From: Floccularia luteovirens
Taxonomy: Eukaryota; Basidiomycota; Agaricomycetes; Agaricales; Squamanitaceae
Reading direction: 5' to 3'
DNA length: 64,000 bases
Assembly: GCA_009739215.1 (NCBI GenBank)
Contig: VSJF01000002.1
Span: 2,666,001 to 2,730,000 of the forward strand
The stretch's first letter is position 1; each line of letters begins with the position of its first letter. Both the position numbers and the translations under genes were made by a program. Shown here piece by piece: positions 39,353 through 50,895 of the stretch. The notes under the pieces are model-generated. The model had not been told where the DNA came from. It saw nothing but the letters and a program-made list of their open reading frames with translations, and searched no databases.

Positions 39353-40486
39353 GGTGGGTGTGAACGAGAAACGGTTGAACCGCAATCGTATCGAAAAACG
39401 ATAGGTGCCGATATACGGAACGAAGTATAAACAAGCCTGTGATCTATCTATCTATAATTTCATAGGCGTGTAGCCTAACTAAAGACCGTAAATCATGGTT
39501 ACCCCTAATGTAAGCACAATATTTATCCATATAGAACAAGTTTGTCAACGATTGGATGAGTGGCGTTAGTGTGGGCATAGGTTAGGCAGAATGCGCAGTC
39601 GCTACAAAGAAAGAATTTGCCAAGGAGTTATGTTTACAACCGTTAGTTTCGAACTCCCACAGTTTGCCAAGAGCTCCAATGTTATTGCTATATATAAACG
39701 AGTAAACAATAGCTTCGAACAGCCTCAACTCGTGAATCAGATAAGAATACTTGGAAATAGACGAACCTTATAGACACACCAAGGAGATATCTCAAGTAAT
39801 GGTCAATTAAAGAGTATATTGCGAGACTCATGGGCTTTCCAAAGTAAGAAAGACCCGAAAAAGCCCGTAGGTCGTGTCTGCCATCTTCATGCCATGGAAG
39901 CACATCAAGCTGACGGCCGATATATGAAACTAGTCTAAGTGTGCCGAGTTGCTGATGAAAACTTTGTTTGGTGGTTGCACCGCCATAATGGTTGGAACTT
40001 TGAAAAGCTGACAGGTGATGATTTGGATGCATAGTTACCTAGCTTATTCGCATTCAAACTGCAGTGTTGACCATTTGAGAGCATGCGATAATCGAATCCG
40101 AGAGCCTGAGACGGCATGATCAGCTGCCCATCGCCCACAGTCCTGATCCTGATGAGATGCTGTTATGTGCAATGTGGTACTGATAATGTGATTGCAAAAT
40201 TGGGGTGAGGGCCATCTTATAGTGCCTCGATGGCTGTATCGTCCTCAGACTTTTTACCTACAATGGCCAAAATGAAGTGTGGCGCAACCAAACAAGTCCA
40301 ATTAAGTGTTGTTTGTGCATTGTGGCCGAAGCACGTGAACAACGCGACGCGACGCGTTTGATTAGTCTGCGGAGCTTGAAATATAGTATTAAACCAGCCA
40401 GCAGTTTGTGCTCAAACTGTTCTTTCTACTTGACTACATCGACGACATTTACATCGTCTGTGACCTTCATCTGCTATTACTTCAAC
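39353..40486. other. Intergenic region upstream of CDC6
   Basis: Open minus-strand frames (39688-40138) carry no family signal. The CDC6-proximal part holds an overlapping ACGCG cluster (see 40342-40357). No RNA gene was recognised. Confidence 0.35.
40342..40357. promoter_or_regulatory. MluI cell-cycle box cluster upstream of CDC6
   Basis: Three overlapping ACGCG cores run in tandem and end in a full ACGCGT, about 130 bases before the CDC6 start. In yeasts, MBF (Mbp1-Swi6 type) binds ACGCGT and drives G1/S genes including CDC6-type genes. The site is seen directly; its use here is inference. Confidence 0.55.
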
Positions 40487-42624
40487 ATGCAGTCTTCTCG
40501 TGTCACTCGTAGTTCAGTCCTTGGTAAGCGTGGCAATCAGCAACGCGATAGTGCATCGTGTACCCTATCTGCTGAGCTCTGTGGCCAGCTGCCAACTCCT
40601 GATTCCACACCGAATCCGAAACGTCCCCGAACATCTATCACTACCCGTGATGGGGATTCAAACAAGGAGAACATACCACCTTTTAATGCAGATTCAGTTT
40701 CCCCATCATCGCCGTCTACCATAGCCCTTCGACGACATGCAACGGAAATTATAACCCCGTCTCGTACCAAACCATGTATGTATATACTAAGCTTTTTTTT
40801 TTTTTTTTGCCAACCTATATATGTTTCTAACTAATCTTGTTTAGCACCCGGTCGACGCGCGTCTATGTCTTCCATTGTTCCTGCTACGCCGAGGACCGAT
40901 GCCTCTAATTTTATTCCCCGTACTCCACCCTCTTCTCCAATAAACGTATTCACATCTCTGCATGCTAGAGCCCGTGCTCTTCTCCGATCGACTAGTAACA
41001 ATGTTTCATCTGAAATGGCTGGACGTGACACAGAACGCACGGCCATTCTTTCTTTTCTAGAATCATTCATCGATGATAAATCTATGGATGATGATACTTG
41101 TGCGAGTAGTTTATACATCTCGGGTTCTCCTGGGACGGGTAAAACCGCCCTAATAAATTCCGTTGTTGGGGACTTCGAGGCAGCGCACCCCTGACATCAA
41201 ATTCCTCTCCATCAATTGTATGGCCCTGAAGGATACCGCTGCGCTTTGGGACCATTTAGTTGAAGAACTTGGGGGATTGGGGAAAAGAAAAGGTGTTGAT
41301 AAAGTTATTAAGGCAAAGGGCAAGGATGCTTTTTTGAAGGTTCTTACTCGACTTCAAACAAAATGGTATGTCTTTCTTTTTCTCTACTATTTCCATGTCT
41401 GATTTATTTCTATCGTCAGTGTTGTTATTCTTGATGAACTTGATCATATTACCCCGAACCCTCAATCACTTGGTAACCTGATCTCCTCGCTTGATTCCGC
41501 CTCATCAAATTTACGTCTTATGGGTATCGCCAACACGCACTCATTATCCTCATCGGCTTCATTCACACTTTCTTCCAAAACCATCACACTCCATTTTGCT
41601 CCATACACCCCTGCACAACTAATGCAAATACTGCAATCCCGTCTTCATCCCTTATATGAAGCTGGTGACAGTATTGTATCTTCGAAAGGGGATGCCGATA
41701 GATTCCTACCTGTCCCTGCTCTGACCCTTCTAACGAAGAAGATTGCTGCGGTCACAGGCGATGTGAGGAATCTATTTGAAGTTCTAAGGGGCGCTATCGA
41801 CATCTCCGTCAACGAAGCCGCACAGACACCCTCTGATGAAAACCCGCTGAACAAACCGTCTCCCGTGGTTTCAATCCCACACATCCTTGCCGCATTGAAA
41901 ATTAGCATTCCTTCCCCCACTCAACCTAATAATTGCCTTGGTCCTGCGCTGAACAAAACGAGTAGTAGTGAGGTTGTCAACAAGGTTCGAAACCTTGGTC
42001 TACAACCGCGCTTGTTGCTTCTATCAATCTTGCTTGCCGTGAAGCGGCTTGAGGCCGGTTTACCACTTACTTCCTCAACTGTTGTAACTTCTCCCCGAAA
42101 GAATACATCTCTGAAACGTAATTCATCCACTCCCAACGTAATTCATGCTCAGAATGCGAGCGCCGGCATCGATACTACGCAATTGCACAGCTACTATAGC
42201 GCAGTCCTCACGCGAAGTGATTCTGGGGTTTTCGATCCAGTTTCCAGAAGTGAATTTGGGGACCTCTTAGGTGTTCTTGAAGGCATCGGTCTCGTATCGC
42301 TTTCTTCGTTTTCGCTTAATGTCAGCTTCAGCTAATTCTACTCCGAAGAGTAGAAGGACGCTTGGTCGGTCGGTTTCTTTTGGTGCTTGCAAAACTGCTG
42401 GAGCGTCAGGAAGTGTCAGTTTGGCTGAAGGCGTCTGGAGCGATGAAGTGCTTCGTGGCCTCGGCGTTCTGGCTGATGGTGGTAGGGGAGATGTGATGGA
42501 GGAGGAAATCCGGTGTATCTGGCACCACGAACAGGGCCGACTTGCCAGAGAGATAAAAGCTTCAACAGCTGCTTCTGCGGCCAATGCTTCCTTTAACGCA
42601 TTTGCTGATGCTTCTGAAGACTAA
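40487..42624 (+). CDS. CDC6: Replication licensing AAA+ ATPase Cdc6
   Basis: Three main exons (40487-40774, about 40844-41364, about 41421-42624) encode about 670 residues. Cdc6 works with ORC to load MCM2-7 on origins in G1. The N-terminus is Ser/Pro-rich with several S/T-P sites (LPTPDSTPNPKRPR, PATPRTD) that fit CDK control. The AAA+ core has AGRDTERTAILSFLE, Walker A GSPGTGKTAL, Walker B VVILDELDHI, sensor 1 LMGIANTHSL and sensor 2 TGDVRNLFEVLRGAID. A winged-helix C-terminus follows (FGDLLGVLEGIGLVSLSS and EGVWSDEVLRGLG). The intron 1 acceptor region has a T15 tract. Two frame breaks are seen: a CCCC run at 41188-41191 where HPDIKFLSINCM needs one C fewer, and near 42313-42320 where MSASANSTPKSRRTLG lies one base out of frame. 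A 37-base intron there is a poor alternative. Confidence 0.9.
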
Positions 42625-43117
42625 TAACAAGCTTACCTTTTTCTCATTTATTTTGCATATTTTTAGTACTTTTTCAAATTTCCAACGTCTGCATTAATCA
42701 TTCAATATTCAACCTACATCGCACCATTTCATCATTCATTCCTGCATCCCATTCTCGTTTTGTTAGACATCCTCACCATCTATCCAGTATGCTTCCCTTT
42801 TACAAAACTATATCCCTGTCCTCTTCAGCATGAAGAGAAAATGTACAATATATCCTATGTATCATTGCGTCTATGTAATAGTTCTATGACAATGAAATTA
42901 TGTGATGCTACTACTAGATCGCGTGTTTGTATGACATGTGCCTTACCATGCTAGTCACGTCTGGAAAACGGTAAGTACTAGTAGGCTTGACCTCAACCAC
43001 AACCATAACCGCTACCGTTACTGTTTCTCTCAAGTAATTTATCTTGCATACTTCTAATATATATTACTCAATCCCATATCTATTCAACCCCTTTGTTTCG
43101 TTTTATCATCATCCTCC
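42625..43117. other. Intergenic region downstream of CDC6
   Basis: A/T-rich 3' flank of CDC6. No supported exon. Confidence 0.35.
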
Positions 43118-44448
43118 ATGCCCTTCCAAGCTGATTCTTACAACCTTTTCCTGTCTCAGAGAACCAATCAGGCTCTCCGACCCCCTCCTTGGAAAATCAA
43201 AATTTTTTGTTCACTGGACTAGAACTTATGGTCCGTGGCCTTAAACGAACAAGCCCCAGCTCAGCCACTGAGCATTTGAAAGAGATCATTAATGATTGCT
43301 CCACCAACGACGTGTCTTTTCCTGATGTTCACATTGCCTCAACTTCTTCTCGGGACTCCCTGGACTACGTCTATCTTAGTCTCGCAGGAACTTTGCGAGA
43401 AGATCCTCGCCCTGATATACTAGAGCAGTGTACGTGTTGTACCTGATTATGTTGATGGCATCTCGGCCAGTTGGAAAATCCAAACTGGATATGACCCCAC
43501 AAGACAACTCTCCTTCATCGCAGATGAAATGGACAATGCGGGTACACTCAAAGAAAAACTAGACACTGTTTTTCGCCAACAAAACTACGAAGTTCAATCT
43601 TCTTATGTTAGCAGGAATGGTCGCGTCACCTATAATTTCACTAATCCTGCCGTTGTTGATGAACTAACCCACAACTGTCCTATCACCACAACTGTCCTAT
43701 CATTGATGGTCAGTTATTCCCTGCTCATCGTCCAGGGTACATCCAACCAACATACGGTCTTGAAATTGCTGTTAACAACGTTCAGGAATGGCCTGCAGCA
43801 AGGAAAATCATCGATAATTATATTGAGGATAAGTATGGTTCTCCTGGTGAAGGGAAAGTTGTCCGTTATAGTCGACTCGAGTTTGATGAAAGTGTTTGCG
43901 TTGCCATACTCCGTGACCCCAATATCACCACGCGGGTGATTCAGGATCCTTTCACGGCATTCACACCCTTTAACTCATCGAGCCACCCTTCGAAACCTGA
44001 CTCTCTATAACCTGAACACTAACAGCATCGTATGGTCCAGACCTGCCACTTCTAGTACCACCATGCAGGACACCAGCACACAATATCAATTTGACTCTCT
44101 TCGCAATGAACTGACTTCTATATCTGACACTACTCGTAATGTTGTATCTAAACAGGTTCACTCACACAATTGATAGAGGAGTCCAATGCACATAATAATC
44201 AGGTCATGTCAAACGTCATACTGCTCACTTCGAACCATACCATGGCCCAAAGCAACTTCAATTACCTCATCTCCTTTCTCTCCAATACTCAACTTTTATT
44301 CGCAATGGCTGACACGGTGCTAGAACGGGAGTTGATATAGGCCCAGATCTCAGATTCTCAAGACAGAATCCGCACTGCTTCGGAACGTGTTGAAAACGCT
44401 GAGGCAGGCCGTGAGGTCGATGTGACCCGTGTTACTTATGTAACATAG
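43118..44448 (+). pseudogene. Decayed gene for an unrecognised protein
   Basis: ATG at 43118 opens MPFQADSYNLFLSQRTNQAL, then the coding text shifts frame near 43185 into FLFTGLELMVRGLKRTSPSS and again near 43430 into VRVVPDYVDGISASWKIQ. At 43669-43702 a 17-base unit is tandemly duplicated, so the peptide THNCPI is repeated out of frame; the second copy continues as IDGQLFPAHRPGYIQPTYG and EWPAARKIIDNYIEDKYGSP. A C-terminal helical part (IEESNAHNNQVMSN, SDSQDRIRTASERVENAEAG) contains an in-frame TAG at 44338 and ends at 44448. Four kinds of damage make this a pseudogene. The protein family is not recognised. No reverse transcriptase, integrase or transposase motif is seen. Confidence 0.65.
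43669..43702 (+). repeat. 17-base tandem duplication
   Basis: Two exact copies of a 17-base unit (43669-43685 and 43686-43702) interrupt the coding frame of the decayed gene. A 17-base gain shifts the frame by two, which matches the frame change seen in the translated text. Confidence 0.9.
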
Positions 44449-45029
44449 CTAGCAAAATGACATTCAATTCTTATAGAGTTTCAATCTGTTATATCAGCTA
44501 ACATAGGCCAACCCCATAATCTCATATAAAATACCTGCAGCACTTCGGTCAGTTGTCTTATTGATATGTTCTTACCACCGGATCTCACTAATAAAGTCTT
44601 TATGGTAGAGGGATTTCTCTCAAATGAGTCTCGTATTTGTCCAGAACTTTGGATCCTCATTTCATGGGTATTTTGTCAAATGGGAACTACAATCTGATAT
44701 GCTTGTCCAGCTGGCCACAATACTTGATAATACAAGCCTCGGAAGAAGCCCGTGGGTAATCATTGGCCGAACACTAGCCCATATATGCGCCTAGACCACT
44801 GGTCAAGGACAATTATAAGTATCCTGAAGATTGGTTTTGAGCCACACCCCCAGGGGAGGAACAATGATAAAATGAAGGCCAACCTTTGCCACTCGATTAT
44901 TTTATCTGCTGCTTTGACATTATTTAAAGTATTGTTCTCTGCTATGGATACAACTATATCACCCACTTCCCTTTTTAAAGCACTACCCATTCTTAAAACC
45001 TTCTACACCTTCCATTACGAATTAACAAG
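44449..45029. other. Intergenic region
   Basis: No supported exon. A TATTTAAAG-like A/T stretch (about 44921) lies about 110 bases upstream of the next gene. Confidence 0.35.
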
Positions 45030-46270
45030 ATGGACCAGATTCGCAGAATATTCAAAAAGTTTGATCTGCTCACTCTTAGTCCTGGCCGTTGACTTATAGC
45101 GTTATTCTCTCTAGATCTGGTGTCACCAAAGTGGAGACAAGGTCTGAACGCAACAGACGTGTTAGACGCTCCCAGTCCATGCCCATGCGAAACTCTGGTG
45201 ACACCGACGAATCTTATTTTCCCCGTGATGTTTACAAAGGGCAGCGCCCTTTAAAACCTTCCGATATCGTTAGAGTCATTCAGTTTCCACCCAGAGATGT
45301 CAAGGACACCGACTCATTTGACACTGAAGGGCCTTACCGCCACCGCGAGGACCCTGATGGCAAGGATATGCTCTCCTTACCAGATCCTCCTAAGTATGTC
45401 AGTGCACCGACTAGGCCAGCGATTCGCCCACCTCCGATGGATTGGCTCGAGGACCTTCCATCTGAAAAAGACTTGCTGCCCCCCAATGTTTTTGATCCTG
45501 CCGAACGGGCACGTCAAGAACAATATCTGCGACGTCGCCAACAATTAATTGCCGCAAAAGATAACAGTAAACTTCACCGCCAGGCCTCCTTGCAGCACAA
45601 AGACACTTCGTCCTCTTATACTAAGGCATCCCCCGTACATGGTTATCATGGCTCAGTTCCACAGCCTCCCTACACCCGTACCAAAGCAAAGAGTATCACG
45701 CACCATTCCAATGTTTCCGCCCAAAGCTTAGGCGGAGAAGCACGTTTCGGATCGAGCCCATTCGTAAACCGTTCTGTCCGGAATAACAAAGCCCTCCCAA
45801 ATGAACCTTTCAAATTTCCGGTTCTGCCAGCAACCAATTCTCAGTCCCGACCTCGTACTCCCTCCAAATCTTCGGTCTCCGGGACCAATATAAGTACTGC
45901 CACCACGCGTCCTCTGTTCTCAGACACAACCCACCCCAGAGCACGCGCTGCTTCGAATGCTCATCATGGTTCCCCAGCCCGCATGCCTTACAATGAAGGC
46001 ACCCTTGCGCGTTCACGTGCAGACTCCAAAATCAAAGTCAACCCATTAAATCTGCGTCCAGGTGGATCCACACGTTCTAAGCACTCAAACTGGCCAACAA
46101 CTGAAATGGTCATGGAAGCAAAAGGACGTGAGGAGGCGAACCGTAACGTTAGACTTGCAGTTCCAGATAGATACCGGGATGTCGCTGAGGCAAATGTTCT
46201 GAAGTTCCCACAGGTAACAAAGGGAAACCATTGTGTCCAGCCCCAGGCTGCGGTGATAGAGTATGTTTAA
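45030..46270 (+). CDS. Unrecognised basic, Ser/Pro-rich protein
   Basis: A short first exon (45030-45058, MDQIRRIFKK) joins across a 56-base GT-AG intron in phase to a long exon (45115-46270), giving about 394 residues. The text starts SGVTKVETRSERNRRVRR and has a more ordered N-terminal part (FPRDVYKGQRPLKPSDIVRV, PPPMDWLEDLPSEKDLLPP, a Glu/Arg helix FDPAERARQEQYLRRRQ). A long low-complexity Ser/Thr/Pro/Arg region follows, then a short C-terminal block with DRYRDVAEANVLKFPQV. It has no signal peptide or membrane helix. Charge and composition would suit a nuclear or cytoskeleton-linked adaptor, but this is a guess. No family is recognised. Confidence 0.65.
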
Positions 46271-46671
46271 ATCTACAGTCTCCTCTTAACGAAAAGAAAA
46301 AAAATTTAAAAAAATAATGCAACCATAGCTGTGTTCTCGCCAGAATCTTCTTGTATTCCTTCCACACTCTTTGCTATATCTAACCTCTATATACAGGCAT
46401 TCCTGTTCCATGACATTCCTTTGAAATATTTCCTACCTTCTTCCAAACCAGTCATTCAAAAGTTATAACCCTGCAGAGCAAAGCGGTATTATGTATCCTG
46501 TAGCATCGCATGTCAATACCATCATTGTAGCGATAGCAAACCACATTCTTTTGATTATAAATGAGTGACCAAGAACCTGTTGTAATATCACAAAATCGAC
46601 GGAAAGATTAAGAATTACTCTATGAGATGAAATAACCCCAAACCATGTATTGAAGAATAATATTACATGTT
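46271..46671. other. Convergent intergenic region
   Basis: Shared 3' flank of the unrecognised gene (+) and the TAPT1-family gene (-), with an A-rich tract near 46291-46318. Confidence 0.35.
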
Positions 46672-49093
46672 CTACCAAATACGTTTCACCATGGTGAACC
46701 TCGTCAAGTCCTCCAGTTTCACTCTCGCCTTCTTACCATGTCCATCACCTGACTTGTTCTCGCCCATATCTGATTTTCGAGGTGCGTCATCTCTATCTCT
46801 GTCCAAGAGTGTCTTGAGTTCGCGATTATATTTCTGGAATGATTTGTGTTCAATAAGTCTTATATTTCAAAGGCGCTTTTCACATACCTGCTCCTCCTTG
46901 CCCTCCCCGATTGGGTCACGGCCAAAATCGTTAACAGCATCCGCAGCCACCCTCCCTTCCATTCCTGCTTGACGTCCTGTTGCATAACTGACAAGGTTCA
47001 CACCAATAATCACCTTAATAACGACAAAACTATCAAAAAAGGCGTCAGAAGCACTTCTACATATAAGAAAATGGTGCTACGAACCAGAGCCAGATCAGTA
47101 AGCCCGTCACTCCCAATTTCACGAATTGTATGATCTCGGTGTCTGTCCAGGATTGCACAAACCATGTCCATGGGTACGTTAGACTCCGACGAGATGGACT
47201 GTCTGAGTTGGAACCAAACACTAGATTTATGGATTGTGAACCAACAAGAATTGCAAGCGCAGCTAAGGGTAGTGCAGCAAAGCCGAGACGACGAGCAACG
47301 AGCGGGGATTGATCAACATATGAATGCTAGATATTTGATCAAGTTCATATGTGTTTGTATGTAGGGTCTAAAGGAAGTTTACCTTACGAGCACCACGTCT
47401 GCCAACAGCACTTCCACTGGCAAGATCGCGACAAAGCACGTCAATGTATCGTTCATATACAGAAGGTCGTATATGATTAAATTTGGTTATGAAAGCATGC
47501 TTCAGCCAGTCAACAAGCATCTCGGAGAGCAGTACTGTGACCACGGGCTAATGAGCCGGTAAGCAGACTGAATAGAAGCATAAGAATTAAGGACCAGACT
47601 GACATAAGATATGGTCCATAGCACATTGTTCCCTCTAAACCATCCGAAACTCTTTGGCAAGACAAAACCTTCTGCGAAATCAAATTCCGTTCCACTCATT
47701 TCTATAAGATTGCGGAAGGCGACAATACAGAGCATGAGTGCTAGGTTGAAACGTTCCACAATATCTAGAGTGCAAGTGAATAGTTAGGATACCATACATG
47801 TGCTTTTATATGTTTGGTGCATACCAGCACAAGTGATCTGGAAGAGGTTATCCTTCTCAAATCTTTTGAAAACGCTTCCTTTAATTTCAACAAACTGGTT
47901 TGAAACCAGCAAGGTGAGCAGTGCATGGTCGTAAGAGTTTATCGCAACATTTAATGAGATCAGTTGATAGACCATAACAAGAGCATGTGCCACTACAGAA
48001 CAAAGTCAGCTTGATTTGGTACGTGTAAATCTTACTGACCATTATAAAGGGTAGCCAAGAAGAAAAACAGAAACGGTCGGAATGTATGAGATGTCACTGG
48101 GATTCTATGCGACAATGGTTCTAATGTTGATCGGGAAAACAAACAATCAAGTATGTCTTGACCTATAGATGCACATAGTCGATCTCCAATCTAACACATC
48201 TGGTTAGAGGGTCGAACACTCATCAAGAAAAGAACATACCTCTAATGCATTGAATATGACATAAAGTTTAATCGTATCTTGTCCTCGAATAGTATGATAT
48301 ATTTTGCTGGCGTCGGTAAGAGGGTCGAGGATGAGAAGCGATATAATGAGGAGGAGGGCGCGTAATAAGTCAGCTTTTTGGGATGGTGGGAGGGGTGGAG
48401 CGGAGCGACGAAACATGTTGGCTATTAAGCAGAAGAAAGCGACAGTAGAACGGATAGGTAGAATAGTAAATGTATACAGAAAAGAGTCAAAGCACAAGAT
48501 AAAACCGAATCCAATGATCTACATAGAATAAGCAAAAGCACAGGGGTCAAGTAATGAGGTCATACCTTCTCCATTGCAAGCGGCATATTCAAAAAGTTAC
48601 TGACACGTTCCCATTTTAGTTCTTGGTGCGAATCAAAATCAGTGGCAAGCAATTCTTCGCGTAGATACTCCCATAGTGAGAAGGGAGGTGTATGAGACGA
48701 TGTGAACTCTTCCGGGAAAATAGGCGAGGCTGGGCGTAGGGGAGAGTACGGATGTGTACTTGCTACGGGAGTTGGAGGTAAAGAAGCATAAGCGGTTGGA
48801 TAAGATCTTTTTTCGAATATGTTTTCTTCAGAAGTAACTAGTCTGCTAAGGTCGGTCGAATTAACCCGTTCTGTATGACTTGGTTCATCGACGTCTGAGC
48901 CATCTGGATAGCGAGACCGAGGAAAGGGTTCTGTATTAGGAGAATCCTGTGTCTGTTTGTTACTTCGCTCCCTTAATGAACCCGACGAGATCGATGACTG
49001 GGGTAGAAGTGAGCTAGTCGTATGCCCCAGCACACCTGAAGAAAAATGACGGCGTAGTTTGCGTGACCGCCGCGCAGCCTGGCCTGGAGACAT
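46672..49093 (-). CDS. TAPT1: TAPT1/Emp65 family multi-pass ER membrane protein
   Basis: Minus-strand exons encode a Ser-rich N-terminus (MSPGQAARRSRKLRRHFSSG) of about 140 residues, then the conserved family core: FSLWEYLREELLATDFDSHQ, ELKWERVSNFLNMPLAMEK, RGQDTIKLYVIFNALEIGDR, LCASIGQDILDCLFSRST, LVMVYQLISLNVAINSYDHA, LLTLLVSNQFVEIKGSVFK, FEKDNLFQITCADIVERFN, LSEMLVDWLKHAFITKFNHI and YERYIDVLCRDL. These are signatures of the TAPT1 (PF05346) family, whose yeast member Emp65 acts in an ER quality-control complex with Slp1. Several hydrophobic spans lie between these blocks. The C-terminal tail is hydrophilic (KYNRELKTLLDKDRD, ending TMVKRIW). The frame is intact in all joins checked. Confidence 0.88.
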
Positions 49094-49257
49094 TATAGAA
49101 CGACGAGGGAGATAAGAACCTTAGTTTATCTAGCAAGATGAAGCATGTTCATCAAGCCTTGTTGGCGTCGACTGTACTCAATGAAACCTGTCATTTAATA
49201 CCACGTGATCTATTTCTATTATAGGCTAATAAGGTATCATAGAAAGTATTGAAAGCT

Positions 49258-50426
49258 CTACACAGATTTCGAAACCCCATCAACTGGCTCTTTTTCATGT
49301 TTCTTAGTAGATGCTAGTTTCGCCGCTGCTTTTTTCCTTTGTTTCTCGTTCATGTCCCTTCCCCTCCAGTCACCAGCCAAGCCAGTGCCGAGTGTCTTTC
49401 TGACATTAACTGTGAATAACAGAACTGTGGCGAGCCATTCCGGAAGTACATGGAAAATATAGAACGTTGCTTTGGCGCCAGTAGAGTTCAACGTTCCAGG
49501 TACAGTAGCATCAAGAGAAGTGCTTGTGTGGAACATCACTGAAAGACGATATATTGCAATCGTCGACTTTTGATAACATGAGATCGACACTGAGAACAAG
49601 GAGAGCATACTTACCAGCAGCGTTGATAGTAACATGATCAAGTCTGCACCCTTCTTGCTGACCCGAGGAAGTTTAGAACGGGCCAGCGCAGCAACAGTTA
49701 GCAAGAGTAAGCTCAGGAATAAAGCAACGCCTGTGCTAGCATATCTAAATTTGAAATTTTAGACGTTAATACATAAAGGCCTTCGCATTCATGCATACCT
49801 GAGACGAAATGTCTTATCTGCCTGCTCCTGACTCTCAAATACGCGTTTATACTGAGAGTTGGCCAGAATTCCAGGAACGGTAGCGGCCAAGAATGCCAAA
49901 CCAGTGAACCCATTAAACCGACGTGTCCAAAATCGCTGCCGTGGATGGTCGGGCATGCCCTCTGGTGGGGGCAGTACGCAGTAGTCTTTAGTGTGCGCCG
50001 CAGGTGATTCAGAATAAAATTCTGAGCCATAAGTTGGATTAATAAGTAAACAGGCAACAAGATTAACAAGGTCGTTCGCGATTCCAATAAATCCCAATCC
50101 AAAACTGATCTGCATATATGTTATCAAGCCTTTAGATATGCGGCGGTCTTCGTTGCGTGCTTGTACTGCACGAAGGGCAAAAATAACCACCCTAATTTTG
50201 GAGACTTTGTCAGTTCTATTCTGGTTGCAAGAAGCTCGACAAAGTTACCGTCCTACCTCTCAACTGAAAAAGCTACTGTTCCTATGAGGAAGAGTGTTCT
50301 GGATCGCCTTCCCCAGAGGCGGTAAACCATCAGAGGGGTGAGCAAACTATACAGGATGGCAAAGAGGATAGATGGAGCGAAGTCTAAGGGCATAGCAGTC
50401 CCCCCTATAGGAGTTGGGAATGACAT
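49258..50426 (-). CDS. Multi-pass (about seven helices) membrane protein, agaric family, copy A
   Basis: The start at 50426 (MSFPTPIGGTAMPLDFAPS) is followed by hydrophobic spans ILFAILYSLLTPLMVYRLW, FLIGTVAFSVERVVIFAL, YMQISFGLGFIGIANDLVN, FTGLAFLAATVPGILAN, LFLSLLLLTVAALARS and YIFHVLPEWLATVLLFTVN, ending in a Lys/Glu-rich tail (GTGLAGDWRGRD). Helix order and the extracellular-then-DHPRQRFWTRRF loop match copy B at 52533-53768. The two are clear paralogues in opposite orientation. Fungal proteins of this shape are often annotated as hypothetical receptors; no ligand or G-protein motif can be assigned from sequence. Confidence 0.75.
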
Positions 50427-50895
50427 GACAACTTGGCCTAGCTAGGTGAGTAAAATCTGTTATAAATGATGCTTATCGAAGGATTTGGGATCTTAACGTC
50501 AAGTGCGACTGCGCATACCACACACGGCGTAGCTGCACCGGTGTGCTGTAAAATGGTGTAGTGTCAGATGTTCGGTCGTGAGTTATGCTGTGCACCGCAA
50601 ATCTGGGTAACGCGGAGGGGTTTAACGGGATTTTATGATACCCATATGTATGATTTTTATCAAACCAGGAGAAGATTGGAAACTTGTTCTGGTTGGGCAC
50701 CCTGGCACTGCATGCTCCAGTAATAAGTGAGTAATCCGTAGATCCTAACAGCAAGAACAACGAAATAGGAAGGGAATGAACGTTTGAACAATTAACCTAT
50801 AATATATTCGAAAACAGCGGGTCAATGCATAACAATCGGCGCGCACATGTCCTCCGCATACCAATCAATAAGGAATGCAGTGCATATTTCCCAAG
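50427..50895. other. Intergenic region upstream of copy A
   Basis: An open minus-strand frame (50473-50760) lacks family features and splice support. I treat the region as promoter plus the 3' flank of the fucosyltransferase-like gene. Confidence 0.35.

Noticed and set aside
39688..40138. Overlapping minus-strand frames upstream of CDC6
   Set aside because: No recognisable protein features and no splice support.
40793..40807. T15 tract as a terminator or element poly-A tail
   Set aside because: It lies inside CDC6 intron 1 before the acceptor and works as a polypyrimidine tract.
43118..46270. Possible retrotransposon spanning the decayed gene and the unrecognised basic protein
   Set aside because: No reverse transcriptase, integrase, protease, LTR or target duplication could be found; the second gene has an intact spliced frame.
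50473..50760. 95-codon minus-strand frame between copy A and the fucosyltransferase-like gene
   Set aside because: No conserved motif and no plausible link to copy A, whose own start at 50426 is well supported.
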